DNA of 64,000 nt from Acanthacorydalis orientalis (Eukaryota > Arthropoda > Insecta > Megaloptera > Corydalidae), in the NCBI GenBank assembly GCA_034766995.1, contig CM068319.1, positions 22,271,469 to 22,335,468 on the forward strand, in the 5' to 3' direction. This document shows positions 24,263-37,382 of this stretch, piece by piece (within the stretch, counting starts at the first letter, position 1; each line of letters starts with the position of its first letter). The position numbers and the translations under genes are program-made. The notes below the pieces were generated by a model that did not search any database, was not told the origin of the DNA, and saw nothing but the letters and a program-made list of their open reading frames with translations.

Positions 24263-26984
24263 TTTAGGAGCTTAAAACAAATATTGTAATACTAATATAA
24301 GGACATATTTGTCAAGTTGCTCAGAAAACAAAATAATACTACAGGAAATTAATTTCATTGTATTTTATTATATATTTTTAAATATGAATTAATGTTTATT
24401 TTTGGTAAGAAAGGAATTTTGTCTCGAGGCACATTAATGTTAAATTTGTTAGCGATATGTGAATACAAACTCCACTTGAAAACAAGGTCGATAATATAAT
24501 AATAGTAACATATAAATTAAAAATGCAATTATATTTTTTGACTAAAAAGTCTTACGTACAGTTCCGGTGATATGATGTAGTTAAAGAAATAGAATTTTTA
24601 TGTACTCTGGTGTTCAAGTTATGTAAAAAAAAATAATAGATTGTATATTATGGTGCTCTAATTAGTAAATAGTTATGACAGGTTATAAAAGATTTTCACT
24701 TTTATTTTTGGTATATTGTACATAAAATGTAAGGTTACAAGATTAATGTATACTACCTTAAATCTATCACTTGTTTCCAAATTCAATACACAATAATTTG
24801 TACCTTATATATATTATATATAGAAAAAGTACTAATTGATGAATAATGATATATTGAACTAATTAATTTATATTTGTGTGTTTTATTATTTTAGTTAAAT
24901 TGTAAACATTTTTATATTGTACAGCAAAAATATTAAAAATGTATACCACATCTTATTTTTGCACTTATAAGTAAATTATTAAATACATATATTATTTAAA
25001 ATTAAATTACAAGTATAAAAATTCAGATTTGGTCTTAAGTGTAAAATTAAATTATAATTAACTTGCTTTTTTTTAATTAAATGTACATATTAATAAGAGG
25101 TATGTTTGAAATTCATTTCATATTTATCATTTAGTACTTTTCCATATTATGTATAGATTGAATAATATTTAATAACATTAAAAATGTAGATTTTTATAAT
25201 TCTTTAAGTTATTAATATTATTTTTGTTGTATTTTCCTCTCATTAAAAATACTGACTTATAGTATAACAAAGTAATGATATTTTGTTGAGTTATATATTT
25301 TTTAATTATTATAAATAATATTTTTTGTCTTATTTTATAAATATTTGTTTGGATTTATAATATATTGCCTTTAAAAAAATGTACATAAAATACATTCCTT
25401 ATATATGTTAGATTTACTTTTCTATATTTGCACAAGATTATGTAGAAGTTTTGAAGTAAGAACCCTTTTTTTGCAACACTATAAACCATTTAATACACAC
25501 ACATACATAAGAGTAGTAAAATGTTTGTTGAGAACATTTAAAAATTTAATTTACTTTCAATATTTTATTATTTTATTATTTGAAAATTACAGACAATATT
25601 TTTTTTGTGTTATGACTTCTTAACTTCAATATAAAAAAGTAATTAAAAAAATTAATGATTTTCACTATATATTTATATATAAAAATACATATGTCAACAC
25701 ATGTACTTACATAGTGGATCTATAAGATATTAAAATATTTGCCTTCTTTTTAAAACATTGAAAAAAATAAATATTCTATACTATTTTTTCAATTTAATAA
25801 TAGAAGATAGTATTTAAATGACTGAAATAATGTACATTTTGATTATTACAAAGATGTACTAATTCTTTGTAATCTTTCTGCATGTTTTGTTTTTATTCTT
25901 ATATGTATACTTTTAAATAATTCCATTTAAAAAAAATATGTTGTATGTTAAATATATTATTTATAAAAAATTATACTCAAAATTAAACTGTATTTGTGAA
26001 AAGTATTATAAAATAGAACAAAATCAACTGTTTCATTATAAGTCTAATATATTCCAGTATCATAATTATCATTCCATAAATGATTCAAATATAGGTGAGT
26101 AAAAATACATTTATGGTTAAGTTTTAATAAAAAAACATTTTAAATTATAATTCAAAAAGCAAATAAAAAATATATTAGTTTGTAAAAGCTATGCTGATAT
26201 TTTAGACTGTACTATTTATTAAACTCTGTATATATAAACTACAGTCTGATTTTATCTTAGGTGGTTTTATTAGCTGAGTATTTTTTATACAACTATATTT
26301 AATCCTATAAAAAAAATTTTTTATCTAATTACAAAATAGTACTGAAATGTTTAAGAAATTTACATTACATGTATTAATCCTTAATAAATCTATTATTTTC
26401 ATGTTCTGTGGAAAGAAACCAATGTTTGTAAAATTTAGAAAAACCTTTAAAATTACAAAAACAAACATTAGTAAAGTTTTATTTCTGGTCATGGATAGAA
26501 AAGTAACTTTGAATGATTGGTGATTATATTAAAAAAGTTAAAAAGTATGTATTAATCTGCATTGTAAAAATATGTTTCTCTTTAAATATATATGTTCTAA
26601 AACAGCCAACAATATAATCAAATTTGACCATAATTATGGGTGTGTAAATAATGCATGCTAACTGCCAATAAAACATGATTTGTGAATGTATAATTATATT
26701 TAGGAAATGAAAAAAATAATCAAATCTATGACCAAATATTATTTACAAGTTAAGTAAAATTAATATTTTACGTGCAAAAGAATATCGAGATCTAATTCTT
26801 AATTAGAAATAATTACGATATAATTTTAAATCCATATTTTGCAATATAAAATATTTCATTTTAAAAATGTATACATACATTTTTTACACTTTTGGTTTGT
26901 TACTTTGCTTTCAAATTTAGGCAATCGTGTATAAATAAATATACTAGAAGTACAAATGCGCAGTCTCATAATCATTGGCGTTAA

Positions 26985-27017
26985 TATTCTTCCGGTTTAG
27001 TACTTTGAAGAGTCAAG
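26985..27017 (+). promoter_or_regulatory. RpS23 initiator (TCT/TOP type) and 5' leader
   Basis: The sequence TATTCTTCCGG has a pyrimidine run starting with C at 26989, which fits the polypyrimidine (TCT) initiator of ribosomal protein genes. It would give a leader of about 29 nt before the ATG at 27018 and a 5' terminal oligopyrimidine mRNA. This is motif-based inference. Confidence 0.55.
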
Positions 27018-28943
<1,926 letters not shown>

Positions 28944-28978
28944 TTACATGTTAAAAAAATTTATGTATTTATCAGAAA

Positions 28979-28984
28979 AATAAA
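28979..28984 (+). terminator. polyadenylation signal of RpS23
   Basis: AATAAA 36 nt after the stop codon; it fits a short 3' UTR. Confidence 0.7.
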
Positions 28985-29460
28985 TGTTTTGATAAAAAGT
29001 TTTTACAGATTTATTGAACCTGTCTTGTATATTAAAACTTAGTTATAAATTGAAAACAATATTAGTTGCTAAATCTCGTAAATTTGGTAACTAATGTTGA
29101 AAATACTAACTCTGGGTTTTCATTCATTTCTTATTTTAAATCATTAAGTGAAATTAAATATATTCTTTTACTATCATATCGTACAAAAGCCTGATAGTTC
29201 CAAAAATATTAAAAGGTGTATAAAAAAAAAGCCAAGGTATAAGTAAATACTTATTTTAGTGATGAAAGTCTAGAATTAAATCTTTATGCAATTTTTTATC
29301 TGGTTTTGCCAGATCGATCAATGAACAGGATATAGTCGTACTATTTAGTTTACTAAGACAACAACGGATGGCGTTCAATTTATCTCATTTTCTACATCGT
29401 TTTACTATTGGCAGAGAACATGAACATATAAATGCTTTTATTGGTCAAAAAAAATTCCAT
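28985..29460. other. intergenic DNA between RpS23 and the 29.5 kb promoter
   Basis: No gene is supported. The portion from about 29290 to 29460 is less AT-rich and may hold upstream regulatory sites for the promoter at 29461. Confidence 0.4.
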
Positions 29461-29490
29461 TATATAAACACTGTTCAAAAGTTTTATCAG
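29461..29490 (+). promoter_or_regulatory. TATA box and TCAGT initiator
   Basis: TATATAAA at 29461-29468 and TCAGTT at 29487-29492 place the predicted +1 adenine at 29489, 28 bases after the first T of the TATA box. This is the canonical arthropod core promoter spacing. A clean donor follows at 29547. Confidence 0.6.
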
Positions 29491-29546
29491 TTTAACATGT
29501 GTTTGACCGTATTTAGTGTTTGTGAAACAATTTGTGATTGAAGCAG
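29489..29546 (+). other. predicted non-coding first exon
   Basis: It runs from the predicted start site to a strong donor (AAGCAG|gtaagt). It contains one short upstream frame (ATG near 29496, 14 codons, stop within the exon). The nearest good plus-strand acceptor is at 30521. Inferred from signals only. Confidence 0.45.
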
Positions 29547-29995
29547 GTAAGTTATTATTCATTTATATTTACTAGAGTTATTCTTTATCTATGATTGCAT
29601 GTGTGTGTGTATATATACAATAGATAATTAGGTTTTTTTAAAATAAATTATGGTTCATAGTTTTCAAATAAGAAAGAATTCATAAAACTAAAAATTTAAT
29701 TAATGATCAAATATGTCATGCAAATGTAATGTGTAGAAAATGCTGTCATTCAAGAAAGGCAGATCATGTATTAAAAAAATATGAAATCATTCAATTTTTA
29801 TTGCCTTGTTTATAATCATTTGTGGTAACAAATTATCAATCATTTCAATGCAAAAAATATGATAATTTAAATAATTTTATATATCTATGGGAATGTAAAA
29901 AAGTAGATATTTTCACATCAAAAAAATCGATGATTTTCATATATTTTTAATAAATCATTTGAGATTATTCTTCGTCTGAGCCAGTTGTCTGTATG

Positions 29996-29999
<4 letters not shown>

Positions 30000-30036
<37 letters not shown>
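30000..30036. repeat. (TA)n microsatellite
   Basis: TA tract preceded by TATG units. Confidence 0.92.
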
Positions 30037-30038
<2 letters not shown>

Positions 30039-30220
30039 CTCAGTTCTTGCAGCGCTCATCGACATCTGGACTGATTACATTTGCCCACTTGTCAATTATA
30101 AGCATGTTATGTAACCGAATGAAATAAATATATTTTTTAAAACTCATTTATGTATATAAAATCATTTCGTCAATACATTGCAGTGTCGTTAAATATGTTA
30201 TATATATATATAGTTAGTAT

Positions 30221-30280
30221 GTTTATATAATCATTATCGCAACATATATTGTTTATATAATCATTATCGCAACATCATAT
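30221..30280. repeat. 30-bp tandem duplication
   Basis: Two adjacent units begin GTTTATATAATCATTATCGC. They are nearly identical over 30 bases and differ only in the last few positions. Confidence 0.85.
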
Positions 30281-30548
30281 TGCAACATATATTTTATATG
30301 AGATAAACATATTTGGTACCATGAAACCTTGGCATAATAAGCAAATAATGCGACGTATCGAATTTTTTGTGGATAATTTTGATTATATATATATTATCTG
30401 CATTAGCCATATGTAAAATATTTCAGTGAAACTTTATTTCAATTATTTAAATTTATTCAATTTCATCATTTATATATTTCTATCAAGAAATAAATGTAAA
30501 ATTCCTTTCTTACTTTTTTAGTGGTAAAATTTCACTGATATTTTGCGA

Positions 30549-30668
30549 ATGCTGCCACTTCTACACCACGTTGAGGTTGCAGATATGCAGAAGACCTACC
30601 GTGTTGATCCGAAAACCAACCCTAATCTAATCCTAACTTTAATTAAGAAATTATTTAAAATTGTTTAG
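30549..30668 (+). CDS. candidate small protein, 39 aa, unrecognised
   Basis: A small frame lies in a block (about 30522-30640) whose GC content is far above its surroundings. It is preceded by a good acceptor (tacttttttag, exon from 30522) and followed by AATAAA at 30685, 17 nt after the stop. With the TATA/Inr promoter and donor at 29461-29547 this makes a complete two-exon gene of about 1.2 kb. The peptide starts MLPLLHHVEVADMQK and ends in NLILTLIKKLFKIV, a cationic and potentially amphipathic tail. There is no signal peptide, and an in-frame stop precedes the ATG. A second frame is also open for about 35 codons across the same block, so the transcript may instead be non-coding. The family is not recognised. 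Confidence 0.35.
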   Translation: MLPLLHHVEVADMQKTYRVDPKTNPNLILTLIKKLFKIV

Positions 30669-30684
30669 AAAAGAATACTGACAA

Positions 30685-30690
30685 AATAAA
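30685..30690 (+). terminator. polyadenylation signal of the 29.5-30.7 kb gene
   Basis: AATAAA 17 nt after the 39-codon frame. Confidence 0.45.
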
Positions 30691-31280
30691 AAAAACATTT
30701 GAAATAATTATTTTCTATTAAAAATGAAATAGAAGTTAATAATATTATAAAAACATTTATGTAAAAAAGATCATAAATAAAAGTGAACTTAAAAACAAAA
30801 AGCTAAACCTATTCTAGCTAAACTCAAAACCACTTATTATATTTTTAAACCAGTTTACCAAATTACCATATTTCATAATACTGATGAATAATTGAAATTT
30901 AGAATTTCTCGCAATTTCGAAATATCAGTTATTCCTTATTAGATAAAGTCGTTTAGTACAGTTCAAAGTTCTTTAAAATTAATACATCTTGTTTTGATAA
31001 AATTTAAATACAAAATAATCTGAAACAAAATAATATTTAAGCTGAAAAAATCAAAAATATTAGATAAAACTCTTCATATATCCATACTTGACTTAATTAG
31101 GTCCATTTATTTAGTAATCCATTAGACTGAAAATTCTATTTGTACAGACCATATTTATATTTCATATTTCATATTTTTTTATGTTATTAACATATTTCCA
31201 ATTCTTTCTTTGATATTAACTTGATATTTGTTTTTCCAAAGTAATAACCATCATATCTAAAAATTATAATTAAAAATAGT

Positions 31281-31329
31281 GACACACACGTGTGTATGTA
31301 TGTATGTATATATATATATATATAGATAG

Positions 31330-31362
<33 letters not shown>

Positions 31363-31363
31363 A
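31281..31363. repeat. compound CA/TATG/TA/GATA/GA microsatellite
   Basis: Successive blocks of CA, GT, TATG, TA, about seven GATA and several GA units. Confidence 0.95.
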
Positions 31364-31730
31364 TCAGTGTCCGACCATTTTTCCATTATTAAATTTTATA
31401 TCCATTTCTTACTAAGTTTTCATTCATTTAAGATTCATTAATTTATTATCGTATTTATTTTCTTCCGGATTTTTAATTTCATTATTATTTAAACAATTCT
31501 TTATCAGAAAGAAACGAGCAGGAATTTCAAAATACATTGATTCTATTCTATATAAATTAAATAGAACTCCATATTTTATAGATGTGAATGAAATTTGATC
31601 AATTTTATATTGAATGATATTTAATCTATTTTCAGATAGAAAAAATACATTTTACAGATTTAAAATGATCTTCCAGTCTGATAAAATAAAAACGAGTTAA
31701 CTGTATGCACTAACTGAACTTAAATAACTA

Positions 31731-31733
<3 letters not shown>

Positions 31734-31787
<54 letters not shown>
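31734..31787. repeat. (TA)n microsatellite
   Basis: TA tract of about 54 bp. Confidence 0.95.
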
Positions 31788-31792
<5 letters not shown>

Positions 31793-31957
31793 TGTACAAC
31801 GCAAACGCAATTTCGAAAATCACACAAAAACCAAATAAATTATGTATCAAAGGCGAATAATACATACAAGATTCCAAAACGCGTTATCACTTGTATTAGA
31901 ATCTTAATATGCAGATTCTGTCATGAAGCATAATTGATCTGATTACCAAACACACAT

Positions 31958-31985
31958 GGCAATGGTACGATTTGTACCATTGCCC
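31958..31985. repeat. short inverted repeat
   Basis: GGCAATGGTAC and GTACCATTGCC form a perfect 11-bp inverted repeat around five bases, at the left edge of the P-like relic. Confidence 0.8.
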
Positions 31986-32007
31986 CACAATCCATGGCGA
32001 GGGAATG

Positions 32008-32254
32008 AAGTTAATTATGAAAATAAAATTAAACTACTTTAAATCGACTATTGGTCAAAATTTAACTGAAGATAATTTTTCACAATTGTTCATTGAAGTT
32101 ATTCAGCGAGTAGAGTCAAATGGACTTTGGATTGTGTGCATGGTTTGTAACATAGATACAATAATGTGAAAGCATTAAATTCATTAAAATCAAAAAAGGG
32201 CGACCCCTTTTTTGACTTCGAAGGTAGAGCAATTTTTACAGTGTTGTATTAAAT
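32008..32254 (+). pseudogene. P-element/THAP9-like transposase relic
   Basis: About 50 codons end with LFIEVIQRVESNGLWIVCMV, which resembles the catalytic core of the P-element superfamily (LxxxIxxVxxxGLxVxAxVCDQ). A one-base frame change then leads into VKALNSLKSKKGDPFFDFEG, which matches the next family block (N.KAL..L....PYFEFNG.KI). The expected CDQ is replaced by CNI, and stops follow at once. It is a short dead fragment just upstream of GTPBP10. The call rests on pattern recognition and no terminal repeats were identified. Confidence 0.5.
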
Positions 32255-32439
32255 ATTATATTTTTGTGATTATTATTAGTATTTATTTATTACTAGTGTT
32301 CAGTTATTTATTGTTAGTGTTAATTATTTTTAAAAAATAAATAAGTTACATAGATAACTGTCTTTTTTGTGAATTCAAAACAACATCATACAATCGTATG
32401 ATTGCAAAAAAAAATAAATAATTTAAAATATATTCACCT

Positions 32440-32568
32440 CCATTCAGAAATGTTTAATTTTAGCACAATTTGATAATAATTTTAAAGTAATGAATTTCGT
32501 ATTTTATATAGAATGTATTACTTTAGAATTATTATAAAATTGTGTTAAAATGAAACATTTCTGAATGG
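32440..32568. repeat. 129-bp hairpin element
   Basis: The left arm (32440-32495, starting CCATTCAGAAATGTTT) and the right arm (32513-32568, complement starting the same way) match at about 50 of 56 positions. A loop of about 17 bases separates them. Two of the differences would be G-U pairs in a plus-strand RNA. It may be a palindromic MITE or a hairpin RNA locus. It lies about 320 bp upstream of the GTPBP10 start. Confidence 0.8.
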
Positions 32569-32885
32569 GAATGTATACCTATGCTAATATTCAAATTTCA
32601 AGTATTCAAACCTCCCGCACAAATATCACGCAGACAACGGTTCTATCAATGTCATACAGAATTAACACTTCGCAAATCCTGTCAATCGGTCTTGTGCAAA
32701 AATTTGTATCTCGTCCCGACGTCCAGAGATTTTTTATCTATGGTTTATATTATGAAGGAATCAAAACAGGAATTAAACATAACCAATAATTTATTCAAGT
32801 GATTGTCACTTGATTCCATTTTATTATGAAATAAAATCCAATTTTTTCATTATATTTTTTAAAAAATTATCAATTTAAATTTATA
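32569..32885. other. upstream flank of GTPBP10
   Basis: A less AT-rich block (about 32600-32740, with ggcg/cccg-type sites) may be the promoter and 5' leader of GTPBP10. Two overlapping open frames of about 73 codons cross it, but neither product is recognisable. Confidence 0.4.
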
Positions 32886-33315
32886 ATGGTTATATTGTCA
32901 TTTATTTTAAGACAAGAAAAACGTATACGCAAATATACTCGTGGTTTTATAGACACTCTTAGATTACATTTAGTCGCTGGGACAGGTGGAAATGGCCTTC
33001 CGAAGTAAAATTATATATATTTTTTATTTATTTAATATTTCAATTTTTATACAAACAAAATTTAGAATGTTAAATATTTTACATAGGTATGGAGGTGTAG
33101 GAGGTCAAGGAGGTGATATTTATGCATTAGCAGAAGAAACTGAAAGTTTAAAATCTGTTATTAAAAAATGGCCTACAAAACGTATCAAAGCTGGACATGG
33201 GGGTAACAGTAATTCCAGAAGAATATTAGGTGAACCTGGGCAAGATACAGTTGTTAAAGTACCAGTAGGCATTACAATATACAGGGATAATGGCAGAAAA
33301 ATAAGTAAGTTGAAT

Positions 33316-33353
<38 letters not shown>

Positions 33354-34532
33354 TGCATTCAATTATTTTAGTGGACCTTGATAGTCTAGGTACAAAGTGC
33401 TTAATAGCTAAAGGAGGAATTGGTGGTTCGTATAAAACAGGCTATTTAGGTTTAAAAGGACAATCTCATACAGTTACTTTAGATTTACGGCTTATTGCTG
33501 ATATAGGATTAGTTGGTTTCCCAAATGCAGGAAAAAGTACTTTATTAAAAGCTATATCAAGAGCGAAACCAAAAATAGCAAGTTATCCCTGTAAGTGTTG
33601 CAAATGTAAATTTTTCAAAATGTTTAATATAAATGTTCATCTTAACGGTAATGAATTGTTTTATATCAAATAGTAACATTCATGTATTTAATAAATTATA
33701 TTTTAGTTACAACAATAAAACCAAATATTGGTGTGATTTCTTATAAAGATTTAAGGTCTATTACGATGGCAGATTTACCAGGGTTAATAGAAGGAGCACA
33801 TGCTAATATTGGAATGGGACATAAATTTTTAAAACATGTAGAACGCACAAAAATGTTATTGTTAGTTGTGGATATTAATGGTTTTCAATTAAGTCCAAAA
33901 CATCAGTTTCGTTCCTGTTTAGAAACAATTATTTTATTAAATAAGGTTATAAATTTTGTCTAAACTCAGTATATATCATGTTAACTTTTAATATGAAATA
34001 GAAAAAACGCAATTTTTCATATGATAATCAATTACATTTAAAATTTTCAATAATCCATCTGATATTTTTTTTAAATATTTTAAATTAAAAACTGATTTAA
34101 GAACTTTATTTTTAGGAACTTGAGTTATACAATAGTGATTTACTCAATAAACCAACAATGTTAGTTATAAATAAAATGGATACAGAAGGTTCATTACAAA
34201 AATATAATGATATAAAACAACAAATCAATAATTTATCAGGTATTATTTCATTGATGGAGAACTTTTCACAGTTAAATGAATATTGTGTTAATAATGTGTT
34301 TCTAGATGTTATAAAAGATTTTCCTCTATCAGTACAACCAGTAACAGCTCTAAAATTTGATGATATTGTAGCCATATCTGCTTTATCAAAACATGAAGAC
34401 ATAGTTTGTGTTAAAGAAAAAGTAAGGCATATTTTAGATATTAATGCCGATAATGATAATGTCAATGAAGACATAGATATAATTAATTCATTAAAAGACA
34501 GCTTAAAAGAAAAAGGACCTATTTTAGTTTAA
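32886..34532 (+). CDS. GTPBP10: Obg-family GTPase GTPBP10 (mitochondrial/nucleolar)
   Basis: Exons 32886-33004, 33087-33304, 33372-33590, 33707-33945 and 34116-34532 give 403 residues (human 387). The N-terminal Obg fold has the glycine-rich stretch [10 protein letters not shown] and [10 protein letters not shown]. The G domain has the P-loop GFPNAGKS (161-168), switch II DLPG (208-211) followed by [20 protein letters not shown], and the specificity motif NKMD (284-287). The family helps mature the large mitochondrial ribosomal subunit, and a nucleolar location has also been reported. The start at 32886 gives [20 protein letters not shown], which parallels the vertebrate start. All introns are short and the phases fit. 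The gene converges on OSGEPL1 with 266 bp between the stop codons. Confidence 0.93.
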
Positions 34533-34554
34533 ACTGATGTTTTGTATGCATTGT

Positions 34555-34560
34555 AATAAA
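34555..34560 (+). terminator. polyadenylation signal of GTPBP10
   Basis: AATAAA 22 nt after the stop codon. Confidence 0.65.
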
Positions 34561-34650
34561 TAAATTTTATTTTAAAAACACATTTTGTTGAGCATTTTTG
34601 AATGGAATTGTCAAATAATTGACTATAGTTTCATTTATAATATTTCCAGT

Positions 34651-34656
34651 TTTATT
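34651..34656 (-). terminator. possible polyadenylation signal of OSGEPL1
   Basis: The nearest AATAAA on the minus strand after the stop codon. It would give a 3' UTR of about 170 nt that stops short of the GTPBP10 3' end. Confidence 0.4.
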
Positions 34657-34798
34657 TAAAATATTTTTATGAACAAGTGACTAAAATACTGTAAATTACA
34701 ATTTGAGTATAAAAGAATTGATTGCTGTATATAAGAACAAGAAATAAGGATTTAATTAAAAATATAAACTGAAAAATTAAAAATATTTTAATCAATTA

Positions 34799-36471
34799 TT
34801 ACTTAAATATTTTAGTTAATTTTATTCGTTTGCACTTAATATTTGCATCTTTAACATCTTGAATAGTGTTAATACCAAAAGTTGCTTTTGCATCTATATC
34901 AATACAATCTAAATCACGAGTTACACCAGATTGTATTTTCCACCTGAAAAATATAAATTATAAAACTTAATTAAAAGCATAAATATGATTATTTAATAGT
35001 TTAATTACAATGTTTGGCAACCATTGGAGTTGCAAGTAAACTACAAAGAAAAAAAAATAATTTAGAAAAGTCTATACCTTTCGACTCCATTCCATGCTAT
35101 CATTATTCCATTATCTGTGCATAATTTTGCTGGAGGTCTTTTGCATTTATATCCCATTCCTTCACAAATAATATTTAAACCATTTATTATAAAATTATTA
35201 CAAGCTACTCCACCTGAAATCACCTACAATATATACTTGTATATTTTATTTATGCTTTTTAATAATTCAAATAACGGGATGATATAAAACAATTATACAA
35301 TACCAATGTTTTTTCTTCAGGTAATAATTTTTTTATTTCAATAAATTCCATTGCTCGTTGAACTCGATGACATATGTGTTTTGTTATAGCAAACTGAAAA
35401 CCAGCACATAAATTATAAATACCTGGTATCAACTCATCAGGTTCAACATCTAAAATGTAATATAATTATCAAATTTTTATCCATTAACACACTTTTATTT
35501 TTTACCATAAGTTCTTTCCTGTCTTTTAATATGTCTGAGAACTGTGTTTTTTAATCCAGCCATTGAAAAATTACAATCTCTGTACTTGGACAGAGGCAAA
35601 GGAAAATAAAATTCTAATGGATTATCGGCTTTACTTGCAGCTAATTCTATGGCTTTACCACCAGATAAATGTGAAAACTCAGGAATATTACGTAATTTCA
35701 TTCTTCTTGCAGTCTTAAAAATAATGTTAGTTATGAAAATAAACATATATTTTCAATATCAGATTCAAACCTTATCGAAAGCTTCTCCTGGGGCATCATC
35801 AAGACTTTGACCTAATAAAAGAAATCTATCAACATTTTCTGCAAGAGCAATAAGGCAATGCCCTCCACTGATGAGCAGAACTAAAAATGGAAATGTTACA
35901 GATGAATCAACCATTCGTACTGTGAGTGCATGAGCTTCCATGTGATGTATAGGAATGAAAGGTTTTTCATACTTTCTTGATAAAAATTTGCCGTATTTCA
36001 TTCCAATTATTAAACTTAAAGGTAAACCTATAATTAAAATGTGCATTCACATTTTGAAAACATTTTTTGACTGGGCTTTACCTGGTTTTACAGTCGTGGC
36101 TATAGCATCAACTTGATTTAGTTTGAGCCCAGATTGTTTTAATGCTTTTTGGACAACTTCTTCAATATTTTGTCGATGCAAGTCTTGTGCGATTGGTGGA
36201 ATGATACCTCCATGACTATTTAAAAAATATACTATACAAATTACCCTTTGTAAATAGTTACACAACTAATTTACTTTAAGTGTATTAAGTGTTGTGAATT
36301 TATTGCTTCTCCTAATATGTTACCACTTGTATCAACAATTGCACAGCCTGTGTCATCACATGAAGTTTCAATACCTAATATTTTTTTATTTGTAGTACAT
36401 AATTTTTGGTTTATTAATAAAAACTGTTTTTTCATAATTTTTTTAAAATAAGAAGTACATGATTTGAACAT
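34799..36471 (-). CDS. OSGEPL1: mitochondrial tRNA t6A37 threonylcarbamoyltransferase OSGEPL1
   Basis: Exons, in transcript order: 36471-36275, 36215-36082, 36027-35771, 35713-35506, 35449-35304, 35223-35078, 34943-34799. All phases fit and the product is 410 residues (human 414). It belongs to the Kae1/TsaD/Qri7 family, which transfers threonylcarbamoyl to A37 of ANN-decoding tRNAs; this paralog works in mitochondria. Visible marks are ILGIETSCDDTGCA near the start, the metal-binding HHMEAH (HxxxH at 139 and 143), the nucleotide-binding LISGGH (163-167), SGGVACN (317-323) and the conserved CTDNG aspartate at 351. The first about 28 residues (MFKSCTSYFKKIMKKQFLL...) are basic and hydroxylated, as expected of a mitochondrial presequence. 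Confidence 0.94.
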
Positions 36472-37093
36472 GTTTCGCTATTTTATACTAATTTCATTAC
36501 ATTAAAAACAATCTTCAATTAATTATTTAATAATGTGGGTCAGGATAAGTTATATGTACCTTGTTAAAAATTATATTGTATTTTTAGCACATTCAAATAT
36601 GCAATATTTATCTAGGGAATTTTTATTATTTATTTTTTTGTAAATCAACGTAAATATTTTTTATTGATATTATTATTGAGATGTTGATTTACTTTCAATT
36701 TTTCTCATACATGAAATTAAAACATAGGTTGATTAATACTGCATTTATTTTATTCTGAAGTTCTTTGGGGTGTTTTCATATAGTTTTATTTATATTTTAA
36801 AGTGTTGTACTCCTGAACTAGTCTTCTAAGTGTTATCACGTAGTTGCTTTGTTATTATCTTTCGACCGATTCTATTCCACATTTTTAAAATAAATAAATA
36901 ATTGTAAGCAGTGTATTTAGTTATGATTACAATTAATTTTGAATGCAGTAAATTATTGTAATGTTATCAAATTAAAAAAATATAATTTCCACCAAGTGGA
37001 TTGTAAAAGTCAATATAAATTGTCAATATATTTTGATTTTGAGTTATGAAATTGTCAGAGTACTATAAAATAATTTAAAAATAACTTCAAGGC
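36472..37093. promoter_or_regulatory. divergent promoter region OSGEPL1/RBM33
   Basis: The 622 bp between head-to-head start codons. TATAAAA occurs near 37064, but only 30 bp before the RBM33 ATG, so it is unlikely to be its core promoter unless the leader is extremely short. No other core element is convincing. Confidence 0.4.
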
Positions 37094-37347
37094 ATGGCAG
37101 AAGAGTAAGTATTAAACGTTTTGAATCATTATAATGTTTATTGTTAGTATAAATATGTATTGTTTTAAAGCATTCATTTGATATATATTCGTTGGCATGC
37201 AATTTGGAAAACTGTTTTATTCTAACTTCTCTATGTTTATCGAAACTATGTATTATTATTTTATTTTACTGATATTTTTTCCAATAGAAGTTGTACATTT
37301 ACTTAAATTTAACAATTTGCTCTCAATATATTTATATATTTCGTCTC

Positions 37348-37382
<35 letters not shown>

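Larger units (their letters stand above)
23756..26984. other. GAPVD1 3' UTR and intergenic DNA
   Basis: AT-rich DNA, no supported gene. Overlapping AATAAA motifs at 23751-23760 could already end the GAPVD1 transcript, or a longer 3' UTR may continue. It contains large TA arrays at 23763-23842 and 24144-24258. Confidence 0.45.
30706..31950. other. AT-rich intergenic DNA
   Basis: No gene is supported. It contains a compound microsatellite (31281-31363) and a TA array (31734-31787). Confidence 0.5.

Noticed and set aside
30618..30645. Telomere-like CCTAA repeats
   Set aside because: Only a few imperfect CTAAT/CCTAA units, and they lie within the 39-codon frame; too short and irregular for a telomeric tract.
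32565..32802. Two overlapping open frames upstream of GTPBP10
   Set aside because: Neither product is recognisable, and the overlap in different frames argues against both; more likely promoter or leader DNA.
34112..34474. 120-codon minus-strand open frame
   Set aside because: Antisense to the last GTPBP10 exon, which carries the NKMD motif.
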